Assembly: GCA_018065745.1 (NCBI GenBank)
Contig: JAGHSS010000131.1
Coordinates: forward strand, 1-8,835
Source: Candidatus Neoflavobacterium equi
GTDB taxonomy: Bacteria > Bacteroidota > Bacteroidia > Flavobacteriales > Flavobacteriaceae
DNA length: 8,835 nucleotides
Direction: 5' to 3'
Position 1 is the stretch's first letter. Every line of letters starts with the position of its first letter. Positions 1 to 6,879 of this stretch are shown here, in pieces. Below the pieces are notes generated by a model. That model made no database searches. It saw only the letters and a list, made by a program, of their open reading frames with translations, and was not told the origin of the DNA. Both the position numbers and the translations under genes were made by a program.

Positions 1-5
1 TTAAA

Positions 6-2195
6 ATGAGATACTACAGAAATTTTATGCTGCTTTGCGCAGTGCTCTTTGTAAACCATATGTGGTCACAAAAAGCTATTGTAGCAGTAGACAGTGTCGC
101 ATATTATCTCACTAAAGCCAAGGAAAATCAACAAAGTGGAACTTTTGAGCAAGCCAAAGCGTTTGCTCAAAAATCCAAAAAATATGCCATAAGAAATTCT
201 AAGAAAAAGGATTTGGCAGAATCATACCTCATTTTGGGCAGCATCAACCTGGACCAAAAAAATCCAGAAAGCGCCATTGAAAACTACAAGAGAAGTTTGG
301 CCATCTTCAATTCGCTAAACATCCTTTCAAAGGTTGCCAATTCCAACTACAATTTAGGTATTGCATACAGCGCAGTAAACAATTTTGAAATGGCCAAAAG
401 TCATTTTATAAGCGCACGTGCAAACTTTAAAAAAATCAACAACAAACACTCTTACCAAATGGACATGGTGGATTTGCAGTTGGCTATTCTCTATGCTAAA
501 AACGGAGACATAGAAATTTCAAAAAACATCTTAACCAAGTTACATTTTGATCCAGAAGATCGGTTCAGCTACAACCTAAACGTCAAAGCACAATTGCAAT
601 TGGCCAACATATTGCAGTTTGACAGCATTGGGAGTGCGGTAAAAATTGTGGAGCAAACCTATTTGGACAACAGCAAGATTGATCCAGAACTCAAATTGGA
701 AGCCCTCCTTACTTTTAGCCAGATCTATGAGAGAAACCTCTCTCCCTACATGGCGAACAATTACCTCAAACAATACATCAAGGAGCTGGACATCCAAAGA
801 CATAAAAAAAATAAAAACTCCGCCATTCTCAACACGGTTTTGGACAATAATCCAAGCCAAAAACAAACCAATTTTCACGTTGAAAATGACAAATCAATAA
901 AATTCTCAAAGCTGATCAGTATTTTGAGTATTGCCTTGATTGCCATACTGTCGCTTTTGAGTTTATCGCTTTACAAAAACAACATCATCAGAAATAAGAC
1001 CAACCAATTGCTGAAATCAAAAAATACAGAGTTGGAGTTGGCAAAAAACAACGCGGAAAAAGCGTCAAAGGCACGTGCAGAATTCTTGTCAACAGTAAGT
1101 CACGAGTTGAGAACCCCATTGAATGCCATCAACGGGATCACCCATATTCTGTTGGAAGAGAAACCAAAGAAATCACAGCTCAATTACTTGAATTCATTAC
1201 AGTTTTCAGGAAACTACCTGTTGAGATTTATCAACGACATCTTGGAGATCAACAGAGTGGAATCTGGAGTGGTGGAATTGGAAGAGATCTCTTATGACAT
1301 CAGACAGCTTTTGGAAAACATCTTGGATACATTTACAGAACAAGCCAAGAAAAACGAAATCATCTACCACCTGCATGTAGATCAACAAATCCCATCCGTA
1401 TTGGTAGGAGATCCAACAAAATTGTCTCAAATTTTCATGAATTTGATTGGGAATGCCATCAAATTTTCTGCGCGAGGCAATATTTGGATCAACATCAAAT
1501 TGGTGCATAAAAAGGACGATTATGCCAAGTTGTTGATGGAAGTGAAAGATTCAGGTATTGGTATTTCACCAGAGAAAAAAGAAAAGATTTTTGAGAACTT
1601 TACCCAAGGTTCTGTAGAGATCAACAGAAAGTTTGGAGGTACCGGTTTGGGACTTGCCATTGTAAAAAGTTTGGTTAACCTCTTGGGAGGAACCATCAAT
1701 GTGGACAGTGCACTTAATGAAGGTGCGTGTTTCTATTTTGAGATTTATCAAAAAATCGGGACTGAGGCGGTCATCGTTCCAGTTGTTACAAAATATGACG
1801 CTGAAGCCTTGGTTGGCAAACGCGTATTGCTGGTAGAAGACAATAAAATCAACCAAATGATCACAGAAAAGATGCTTATTAAAAAGCAGATGGAATGCGT
1901 GATTATAGACAATGGAGAAGATGCCATTGTAACGGCCAAAGAAGAACACTTTGACCTGATCTTGATGGATGTTCACCTGCCGGGTATCAATGGAACCATT
2001 GCAGCACAAGAAATCCGTAAATTTGATGACAAAACCCCAATCATCGCCTTGACAGCTATTTCCCTTAATGAAAACAGAGAAATGCTACTCAGCTATGGGA
2101 TGAATGATGTTATTACAAAACCTTTTGATCCTGATAAGTTTTACCAGATTATGGCTTCATATCTGGTTGAGAATTTACATACCCAACCAATCTAG
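6..2195 (+). CDS. Hybrid sensor histidine kinase/response regulator with N-terminal TPR sensor region
   Basis: Membrane signalling kinase of 729 aa. Residues 1-21 look like a signal peptide ending near WS|Q. Residues about 35-260 are helical with TPR-like repeats (clearest near 71-104 and 110-144). A single hydrophobic segment at about 303-323 should place the TPR region in the periplasm and the rest in the cytoplasm. A coiled linker follows, then a HisKA domain with H-box SHELRTPLN (predicted phospho-His366). The HATPase has N-box Asn479/Asn483, DSGIGIS at Asp515 and GGTGLGL at 544-550. A C-terminal receiver domain has acidic Glu611/Asp612, phosphoacceptor Asp655, Thr683 and Lys705. All catalytic motifs look intact. 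By family knowledge it should autophosphorylate and pass phosphate to its own receiver. No DNA-binding or Hpt domain is present and no partner regulator lies in the window, so signal and target are unknown. The ATG is only 5 nt from the window edge, so its promoter is not visible. Confidence 0.93.
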   Translation: MRYYRNFMLLCAVLFVNHMWSQKAIVAVDSVAYYLTKAKENQQSGTFEQAKAFAQKSKKYAIRNSKKKDLAESYLILGSINLDQKNPESAIENYKRSLAIFNSLNILSKVANSNYNLGIAYSAVNNFEMAKSHFISARANFKKINNKHSYQMDMVDLQLAILYAKNGDIEISKNILTKLHFDPEDRFSYNLNVKAQLQLANILQFDSIGSAVKIVEQTYLDNSKIDPELKLEALLTFSQIYERNLSPYMANNYLKQYIKELDIQRHKKNKNSAILNTVLDNNPSQKQTNFHVENDKSIKFSKLISILSIALIAILSLLSLSLYKNNIIRNKTNQLLKSKNTELELAKNNAEKASKARAEFLSTVSHELRTPLNAINGITHILLEEKPKKSQLNYLNSLQFSGNYLLRFINDILEINRVESGVVELEEISYDIRQLLENILDTFTEQAKKNEIIYHLHVDQQIPSVLVGDPTKLSQIFMNLIGNAIKFSARGNIWINIKLVHKKDDYAKLLMEVKDSGIGISPEKKEKIFENFTQGSVEINRKFGGTGLGLAIVKSLVNLLGGTINVDSALNEGACFYFEIYQKIGTEAVIVPVVTKYDAEALVGKRVLLVEDNKINQMITEKMLIKKQMECVIIDNGEDAIVTAKEEHFDLILMDVHLPGINGTIAAQEIRKFDDKTPIIALTAISLNENREMLLSYGMNDVITKPFDPDKFYQIMASYLVENLHTQPI

Positions 2196-3171
2196 CTTCA
2201 AACAGATCGCTGTCTTTTAAAAACACAGATTTTATTGGCAAATAGTACAATTGAGACTCCGGTATAAGCCCTTTTAGTCTCACGTAATCTTTTTCAGTGG
2301 TGATGATCTTTTTCCCGTCAGCAGCCTTCAGCAGCCCCTCAATATCCTCTGTAGTAAAATTGTGGTGGTCTGGGAATTCCATCAACAGGGTTTCTGACTT
2401 TTTCAAATGGTCAAAAAACGGTTTGGGTTTAGCAATACCCGCTACCAATACAAAGTCTTCTTGAAGATCAGATATAGGCAAAGCATGATTTGCACCATAA
2501 AGACAAGCATCATAGGCAATGGCACTAAAAAACACCTGTTGTCCTGCAGCAGGCTGGATGCGTCTTACAATATCCTCCTGAACGCTTGGAGGCAGGTCTT
2601 GTGGACATTTGGTCACTACAATCACATCAGCCCTTTTTGCCCCGGTTCTGTTTTCCCTCAAATTCCCTGCGGGCAAAACAAAATCATCACAAAATAAATC
2701 ACCATAAGAAGTCAATAGGATATAGAAACCCGCCTTCACCTTTCTGTGTTGCATGGCGTCGTCAAGCAAGATGAGCTCTGGAGCCTGAGGCTGGTTGAGC
2801 AAATTTTGTATTGCTTCTACCCGATTGCTGTCAACAGCCACCTGTACCTGAGGAAATTTTTGAAAAAATTGAAACGGCTCGTCACCCAAATCAGCCACAG
2901 TACTTTGAGGATTTGCCAAGACAAAACCCGTAGTTTTCCTTTTGTAACCCCTACTCACCGTTGCTGTTCTTAGTTCAGAAAACAGGCGAATCAGATATTC
3001 AATCTGAGGCGTTTTTCCCGTTCCACCCACGCTCAAATTTCCAACCACAACAATGGGCAAATCAAACGATGTTGATTTGAAAATTCCCAAATTGTAAAAT
3101 ACATTGCGCACGGCAGTGACCCCATTGTAAATAAGTGCGAAAGGGTACAAAACAAGTCTCCATTTTTTCAT
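2149..3171 (-). CDS. lpxK: Tetraacyldisaccharide 4'-kinase (lipid A biosynthesis)
   Basis: LpxK transfers phosphate from ATP to the 4' position of the tetraacyl disaccharide 1-phosphate, giving lipid IVA, at the cytoplasmic face of the inner membrane. The 340-aa length is normal for the family. The N-terminal 25 residues are hydrophobic/aromatic and fit the membrane-associated helix of LpxK. A P-loop GNLSVGGTGKT lies at residues 44-54 (Lys53), followed by SRGYKR at 73-78 and the family motif LDDAMQHR around Asp137/Asp138 and His142. LPAGNLREN further on is also typical. The ATG at 3171 gives the expected family N-terminus. The last 15 codons or so, including the tail NSQPDMKP, are antisense to the end of the convergent histidine kinase gene. 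No other lpx gene is in the window. The identification is strong from the motifs. Confidence 0.95.
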   Translation of the reverse strand: MKKWRLVLYPFALIYNGVTAVRNVFYNLGIFKSTSFDLPIVVVGNLSVGGTGKTPQIEYLIRLFSELRTATVSRGYKRKTTGFVLANPQSTVADLGDEPFQFFQKFPQVQVAVDSNRVEAIQNLLNQPQAPELILLDDAMQHRKVKAGFYILLTSYGDLFCDDFVLPAGNLRENRTGAKRADVIVVTKCPQDLPPSVQEDIVRRIQPAAGQQVFFSAIAYDACLYGANHALPISDLQEDFVLVAGIAKPKPFFDHLKKSETLLMEFPDHHNFTTEDIEGLLKAADGKKIITTEKDYVRLKGLIPESQLYYLPIKSVFLKDSDLFEARLVGYVNSQPDMKP

Positions 3172-3251
3172 GGCTCAAAAATACTGATTTTTAATACCAA
3201 AAATAGCAAAATAACGTTTGTTTTACTTACTTTGTTCTTTTACAAAAACGC
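3172..3251. promoter_or_regulatory. Divergent intergenic region between lpxK and the Nif3-like gene, with candidate promoters
   Basis: This AT-rich 80-bp gap must hold the start signals for both divergent genes. On the minus strand, the Bacteroidota -7 consensus TAnnTTTG is matched exactly by TATTTTTG twice (plus-strand CAAAAATA at 3198-3205 and 3176-3183). The second is only 4 nt from the lpxK ATG, so the first is the better promoter candidate. On the plus strand, TTACTTTG at 3227-3234 is one mismatch from consensus and 17 nt before the ATG at 3252. I see no convincing -33 TTTG at good spacing for either direction. Such A/T runs match easily by chance, so the exact elements are tentative. 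Confidence 0.4.
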
Positions 3252-4346
3252 ATGAAAATAAAAGACATACTTCCCATTTTAGAGGAAATGGCTCCATTGG
3301 GAACCGCAGAAGACTTTGACAACGTTGGCCTTTTGGTGGGCGATGCGCAATGGGAAGCCACAGGAATACTGGTTTGCCACGACGCTTTGGAGGAAGTTAT
3401 ACAAGAGGCTGTAGACAACAATTGCAACCTTGTAGTTTGCTTCCACCCGATCCTTTTTTCAGGTTTAAAAAAAATCACTGGCAAAAATTATGTAGAACGC
3501 GCCGTCATCAAAGCCATTAAAAATGACGTTGCCATCTATGCCATGCACACCGCGTTGGACAATGATCCAAACGGAGTAAATAAAATCTTTTGCAACGCCT
3601 TGGGATTGGAAGACACCCAGATCTTGGTACCAAAAGAAAACGCCATCAAAAAAATCACCACCTTCACTACTCCAGAAAATGCTCCAATTTTGCGCACCGC
3701 ACTTTTTGAAGCAGGAGCTGGAAGCATTGGCAATTATGACCAATGCAGCTACAGCAGTGTGGGCACAGGTACTTACCGCGGCAATGAACACAGCAATCCC
3801 GTGATTGGAGAAAAACACCAATTGCACACCGCAGAAGAAATCAAGATTGAACTTACCTACCCCAAACACAGAGAAGCCGCTATTATGACAGCGCTTTTCA
3901 AAAATCACGTGTATGAGGAAGTCGCTTATGAATTAACGGCACTCACAAACAAGAACCAGAATATGGGCTTGGGGATGATTGGAACCTTGAAAAACGAGCT
4001 GGATGAAACGGCATTTCTTCAATTAGTCAAGGATAAAATGGATTGTGGAGGCATCAGACACAGTGGGTTGTTAAATAAAAACATCAAACGCGTGGCGGTT
4101 TTGGGTGGTTCCGGAAGTTATGCCATTAAGCATGCAATTAACAGTGGTGCAGACGCTTATCTAACAGCAGATTTGAAGTACCACCAGTTTTATGAGGCAG
4201 AAAAAAAGCTATTATTATGTGATATAGGTCATTTTGAGAGTGAAAGATACACAAAAAATTATATCTTTGATTATATTACGAAAAAATTGCGTAATTTTGC
4301 AATCATTTTATCGCAAGAAAATACAAATCCAGTTAAGTACTTTTAA
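3252..4346 (+). CDS. Nif3-like (YqfO/YbgI-type) dinuclear metal centre protein
   Basis: Member of the NIF3/DUF34 family, which forms hexameric toroids with a two-metal centre; its cellular function is not settled. The N-terminal block LGTAEDFDNVGLLVGD (16-31) is the family signature. The 364-aa length fits the long form, in which a PII/CutA-like domain is inserted between the two Nif3 halves (roughly residues 130-240, with FEAGAGSIGNYDQCSYSS). Visible metal-ligand positions are His65 in FHPILFSG, Asp103 in MHTALDN, and His327 and Glu331 in DIGHFESE. Position 64 is Phe where the canonical motif reads His-His-Pro, so one expected ligand is absent. The ATG at 3252 gives a normal N-terminus. The next gene begins 3 nt after the stop, so the two are almost certainly co-transcribed. 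Identification is firm; metal content and substrate are unknown. Confidence 0.92.
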   Translation: MKIKDILPILEEMAPLGTAEDFDNVGLLVGDAQWEATGILVCHDALEEVIQEAVDNNCNLVVCFHPILFSGLKKITGKNYVERAVIKAIKNDVAIYAMHTALDNDPNGVNKIFCNALGLEDTQILVPKENAIKKITTFTTPENAPILRTALFEAGAGSIGNYDQCSYSSVGTGTYRGNEHSNPVIGEKHQLHTAEEIKIELTYPKHREAAIMTALFKNHVYEEVAYELTALTNKNQNMGLGMIGTLKNELDETAFLQLVKDKMDCGGIRHSGLLNKNIKRVAVLGGSGSYAIKHAINSGADAYLTADLKYHQFYEAEKKLLLCDIGHFESERYTKNYIFDYITKKLRNFAIILSQENTNPVKYF

Positions 4347-4349
4347 AAT

Positions 4350-5129
4350 ATGACAAACATCAAAGAACTAAGTGTAGAAGAAAAATTACGTGCACTTTAC
4401 GATTTACAGTTGATCGATTCTCGCATTGATGAAATTAGAAATGTAAGAGGAGAATTGCCTCTAGAAGTTGAAGATTTAGAAGATGAAGTAGCTGGATTAA
4501 GCACTCGTTTAGAAAAACTAAAGAGTGAATTAGACGGCATCAATGTTCAGATTAAAGAGAAAAAAGCTGCCATTGAAGATCACAAAGAGAATATTAAAAA
4601 GTATACTGAGCAACAAAAAAATGTGCGCAACAATAGAGAATTCAACGCTTTAACTAAAGAAGTTGAGTTCCAAGAGTTAGAAATTCAATTGGCTGAAAAG
4701 CAAATTAAAGAATTGAAAGCTTCTATTGAACACAAAAAAGAAGTCGCTGGTCAAACAGAAGAGCGTCTTGGAGCACGTCAAAATCACTTAAAACACAAAA
4801 AAGCGGAATTAAGTGACATAATGGCTGAGACTGAAAAAGAAGAAAACTTCTTGACAGAAAAGTCATCAGAATACAGAGCTCAAATTGAAGAGCGCCTATT
4901 GAAAGCATACGACAGAATTCGCAACAACTTCAGAAATGGATTGGCTGTAGTTTCTATTGAGCGTGGTGCTTCTGCAGGATCTTACTTTACTATTCCTCCA
5001 CAAATTCAGATGGAAATTGCTTCTAGAAAGAAAGTAATTACAGATGAGCACAGTGGACGTATCTTGGTTGACCACGTGTTGGCTGAAGAAGAAAAAGAAA
5101 AAATGGAACAATTATTCAACAAATTGTAA
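4350..5129 (+). CDS. Coiled-coil protein of the C4-type zinc-ribbon family, with the zinc ligands replaced
   Basis: The 259-aa product begins with a long, highly charged helical coiled coil (about residues 8-190, rich in Lys/Glu) including the family-like stretch NVRNNREFNALTKEVE. The C-terminus has the layout of the zinc-ribbon domain found in this family (CT398/YbgI-neighbour type): RGASAGSYFTIPPQ at 205-218 and VITDEHSGRILV at 229-240. In metal-binding relatives I recall these blocks carry CxxC and CxxC. Here the four positions are Ser208, Ser211, Asp232 and Ser235, and the protein has no cysteines in this domain. The surrounding IPPQ and GRIL residues are kept. The frame is open and intact, so this is not a pseudogene. 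It follows the Nif3-like gene by 3 nt, a pairing I recall as common in Bacteroidota. Cytoplasmic; molecular function not known. A strong hairpin terminator follows the stop. Confidence 0.85.
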   Translation: MTNIKELSVEEKLRALYDLQLIDSRIDEIRNVRGELPLEVEDLEDEVAGLSTRLEKLKSELDGINVQIKEKKAAIEDHKENIKKYTEQQKNVRNNREFNALTKEVEFQELEIQLAEKQIKELKASIEHKKEVAGQTEERLGARQNHLKHKKAELSDIMAETEKEENFLTEKSSEYRAQIEERLLKAYDRIRNNFRNGLAVVSIERGASAGSYFTIPPQIQMEIASRKKVITDEHSGRILVDHVLAEEEKEKMEQLFNKL

Positions 5130-5147
5130 TTGATCTACACTATAAAG

Positions 5148-5174
5148 AAAACCGACTATTCGTCGGTTTTTTTT
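5148..5174 (+). terminator. Intrinsic terminator of the Nif3 / zinc-ribbon-family unit
   Basis: A 9-bp stem (5148-5156 with 5162-5170; core ACCGAC / GTCGGT) encloses loop TATTC and runs into an uninterrupted tract of eight T (5167-5174). It starts 19 nt after the stop codon at 5129. This is a classic rho-independent terminator on the plus strand. Confidence 0.9.
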
Positions 5175-5179
5175 ATGCC

Positions 5180-5213
5180 AAAAAAAAGCGCTGTATGACA
5201 TACAGCGCTTTTT
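5180..5213 (-). terminator. Strong hairpin terminator, probably bidirectional, for the minus-strand operon
   Basis: A perfect 14-bp stem (5183-5196 with 5200-5213; core AGCGCTGTAT / ATACAGCGCT) has a 3-nt loop. A run of eight A at 5180-5187 becomes a T tract on the minus strand, and TTTTT at 5209-5213 gives a shorter T tract on the plus strand. It lies 31 nt downstream of the minus-strand stop at 5244, so it should end the mazG-containing operon, and could also back up the plus-strand terminator just before it. Confidence 0.88.
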
Positions 5214-5243
5214 GTTATTTTAAAAGCTTTTTAAGTGCTTATA

Positions 5244-5741
5244 TTAAGCCTCTTCTTCCAAATCATCCTGATGTTTATCAGAGATAATAGGCTCAGCATA
5301 ATCCAATAATTTATCAGCTGCCAAAGGTTCAATGATTGCTTTCACCGCTTTGTAATCTACTTCAAAAGGAACAGCTACTAAAGTAATGTGCTCATTGATG
5401 ACTTCCATAGCACAGTTCAATGTGCCAAGACCTTCCAATTTCTCTGCAACAACCGCAGCGTTTGCAGCATCTTCAACAACCACTTGGATTACAGAATTAC
5501 CAGAGAATTCTGTGATGTGATCAAACACATACATTTGTTCTCCATCCACATTTTCCAAAGTAGCGATAATAATATCACCAGGAGCAATCATATACCCGTG
5601 CAATGGAATATTGTACAACATAAACTTACCAGCCTCTAAGTCCAGTACTTCAGCCCACATTACCTCATTAACCTCTTCACTAGTCAAATTACTTTGGTAG
5701 TTGAAAAGGATTTCTCTAAAATTTTCTTGTTCCATTGTCAT
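5244..5741 (-). CDS. DUF4265-like protein, function unknown
   Basis: A 165-aa soluble, acidic protein without signal peptide or membrane segment. The N-terminal half resembles DUF4265: VMWAEVLDLEAGKFMLYNIP followed by APGDII, close to the family pattern of a WAE block, a DNIPF-like block and a GD(V/I) block. The rest predicts alternating strands and helices (SGNSVIQVVVED, NAAVVAEKLEGLG, HITLVAVPFEVD). The C-terminus is very acidic (HQDDLEEEA). The ATG at 5741 lies 1 nt after the upstream gene's TAG (5745-5743); a second ATG two codons in (5735) is an alternative. This spacing implies co-translation with the secreted protein. No catalytic motif is evident. The family assignment is from remembered pattern and is moderate; calling it an uncharacterised cytoplasmic protein is safe. 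Confidence 0.65.
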   Translation of the reverse strand: MTMEQENFREILFNYQSNLTSEEVNEVMWAEVLDLEAGKFMLYNIPLHGYMIAPGDIIIATLENVDGEQMYVFDHITEFSGNSVIQVVVEDAANAAVVAEKLEGLGTLNCAMEVINEHITLVAVPFEVDYKAVKAIIEPLAADKLLDYAEPIISDKHQDDLEEEA

Positions 5742-5742
5742 G

Positions 5743-6879
5743 CTATTTATAATCAGAAGTTACCGGAATCTCCACCTCAACAATTTGGGGTTTTTCCACT
5801 ATTCTCGTTTGTTTAAGCGGAGCTATTTGTGCGACACGCTTCTGTATGTTTTTATATTTAATATGCTCTACTATGGCAGAAACTTTGACATTAACATCAA
5901 TTCCCTGAACCAAATTGTCGTTTTCTAAAACCACATAATAGGCACCTTTCATCAATTTATCTGCAGTAAAACGCTTGTAAGAGGCAATCCCGACACCATA
6001 ATCCTGATGTACAAAATCCTTGCCTTCCATAAACAGGTTTTTGTTTTTCTGATCCACCAAAGCATATTTCACGTCCTCTCCCTGTGTTGGCAAGGCCATA
6101 TTGGTTACCAAACCAGCAGCAATACCACCAAGAGGCGTCGTGAATATGGTTGCCGTTCCTTGAACAGCTCCAACAATCATCTTTCTGTTTTGGTTCCAGA
6201 AGTCGTTGCTCTCCTTTCCTACCCCAACCCAGTAAGCCCAGGCAACCACTTTTTTACTTTCCAATTCAGTATCTACCGGTTCTGGCAAACTCAAAAATAC
6301 CGCAGTCTTGTTGCTGTCAAAAGTAGTATATGCAGGAACGCGCAAGGTTTTATCTAACAGCAGCTCCTCCTGTTTCTTTTGAGAAACCACCACCTTTTCT
6401 GGCACAAAAACCAACGTGGTATCATAGCCCACCGTTACCGTTTCTTCCACTTTCTTGATCTGCGTTTGTTGTTCTTTAACCCAACGAACAGAGGTGTCAA
6501 AACGCTGTGTGTCTTTGGTCTTTGGTTTTCTGTAAAGCTCCAGCTCAACAGCCACCTTGTCCTTAAACATATTTTTGACCTCAATAAAATAAACCCCTTT
6601 TTTGTGAATCTTGACAGACTCTTTGATGGTTTTCTTTTTTTCATTGCGTTTGAGCAGCACCTCTTTTGGATAACTCATTAAACTTATTTCTGGCATTTGA
6701 CTGCCGTCAGCAACACGCATCACCACCTCTACTTCATCATCCAATTCAAAGCCATACCAAAAAGTTTGGGCTTTTAATGGATTGATCACCAATTGCTGAG
6801 AACTCAGTTGAACTCTTTTCTGTGCGAATGAAAACACAGTAAAAGCCAACATACCTACACAAAGTATTTTTCTCATCAT
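5743..6879 (-). CDS. Secreted or periplasmic protein of unknown function
   Basis: I do not recognise a family. The 378-aa product has a clear signal peptide (residues 1-19, ending FSFA|Q, no lipobox), so it should cross the inner membrane. The mature part is mostly predicted beta strand mixed with charged segments (about 85-190 very rich in Lys/Glu/Val, with WVKEQQTQIKKVEE). There is one long uncharged Gly/Ala/Thr-rich stretch at about 234-261 (from MIVGAVQG to VTNMAL) that could be a membrane-inserting or glycine-zipper segment. The C-terminal quarter returns to strands (GAYYVVLEND, GIDVNVKVSAIV) and ends VTSDYK. There is no T9SS-type C-terminal domain that I can see. The ATG at 6879 overlaps the mazG stop by one base (TAATG); a second ATG follows directly. 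The downstream DUF4265-like gene starts 1 nt after its stop. The gene is real from its signal peptide and tight spacing; its role is open. Confidence 0.85.
   Translation of the reverse strand: MMRKILCVGMLAFTVFSFAQKRVQLSSQQLVINPLKAQTFWYGFELDDEVEVVMRVADGSQMPEISLMSYPKEVLLKRNEKKKTIKESVKIHKKGVYFIEVKNMFKDKVAVELELYRKPKTKDTQRFDTSVRWVKEQQTQIKKVEETVTVGYDTTLVFVPEKVVVSQKKQEELLLDKTLRVPAYTTFDSNKTAVFLSLPEPVDTELESKKVVAWAYWVGVGKESNDFWNQNRKMIVGAVQGTATIFTTPLGGIAAGLVTNMALPTQGEDVKYALVDQKNKNLFMEGKDFVHQDYGVGIASYKRFTADKLMKGAYYVVLENDNLVQGIDVNVKVSAIVEHIKYKNIQKRVAQIAPLKQTRIVEKPQIVEVEIPVTSDYK

Noticed and set aside
1566..2009. 147-codon open frame on the minus strand within the histidine kinase gene
   Set aside because: It lies fully opposite the intact HATPase/receiver coding sequence, has no recognisable domain and low-complexity Phe/Asn-rich content; a shadow frame.
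2196..2225. Possible terminator for the histidine kinase just after its stop (ACAG / CTGT followed by CTTTT)
   Set aside because: Only a 4-bp stem inside the lpxK coding sequence; too weak to call.
3465..3908. 147-codon open frame on the minus strand within the Nif3-like gene
   Set aside because: Antisense to a well-supported gene; its Phe/Cys/Val-rich content is typical of a complementary frame, and no family is recognised.
5222..5231. Palindrome AAAAGCTTTT just beyond the 3' end of the DUF4265-like gene
   Set aside because: Short AT-rich palindrome without spacer or T tract; chance occurrence is likely and the strong hairpin next to it explains termination.
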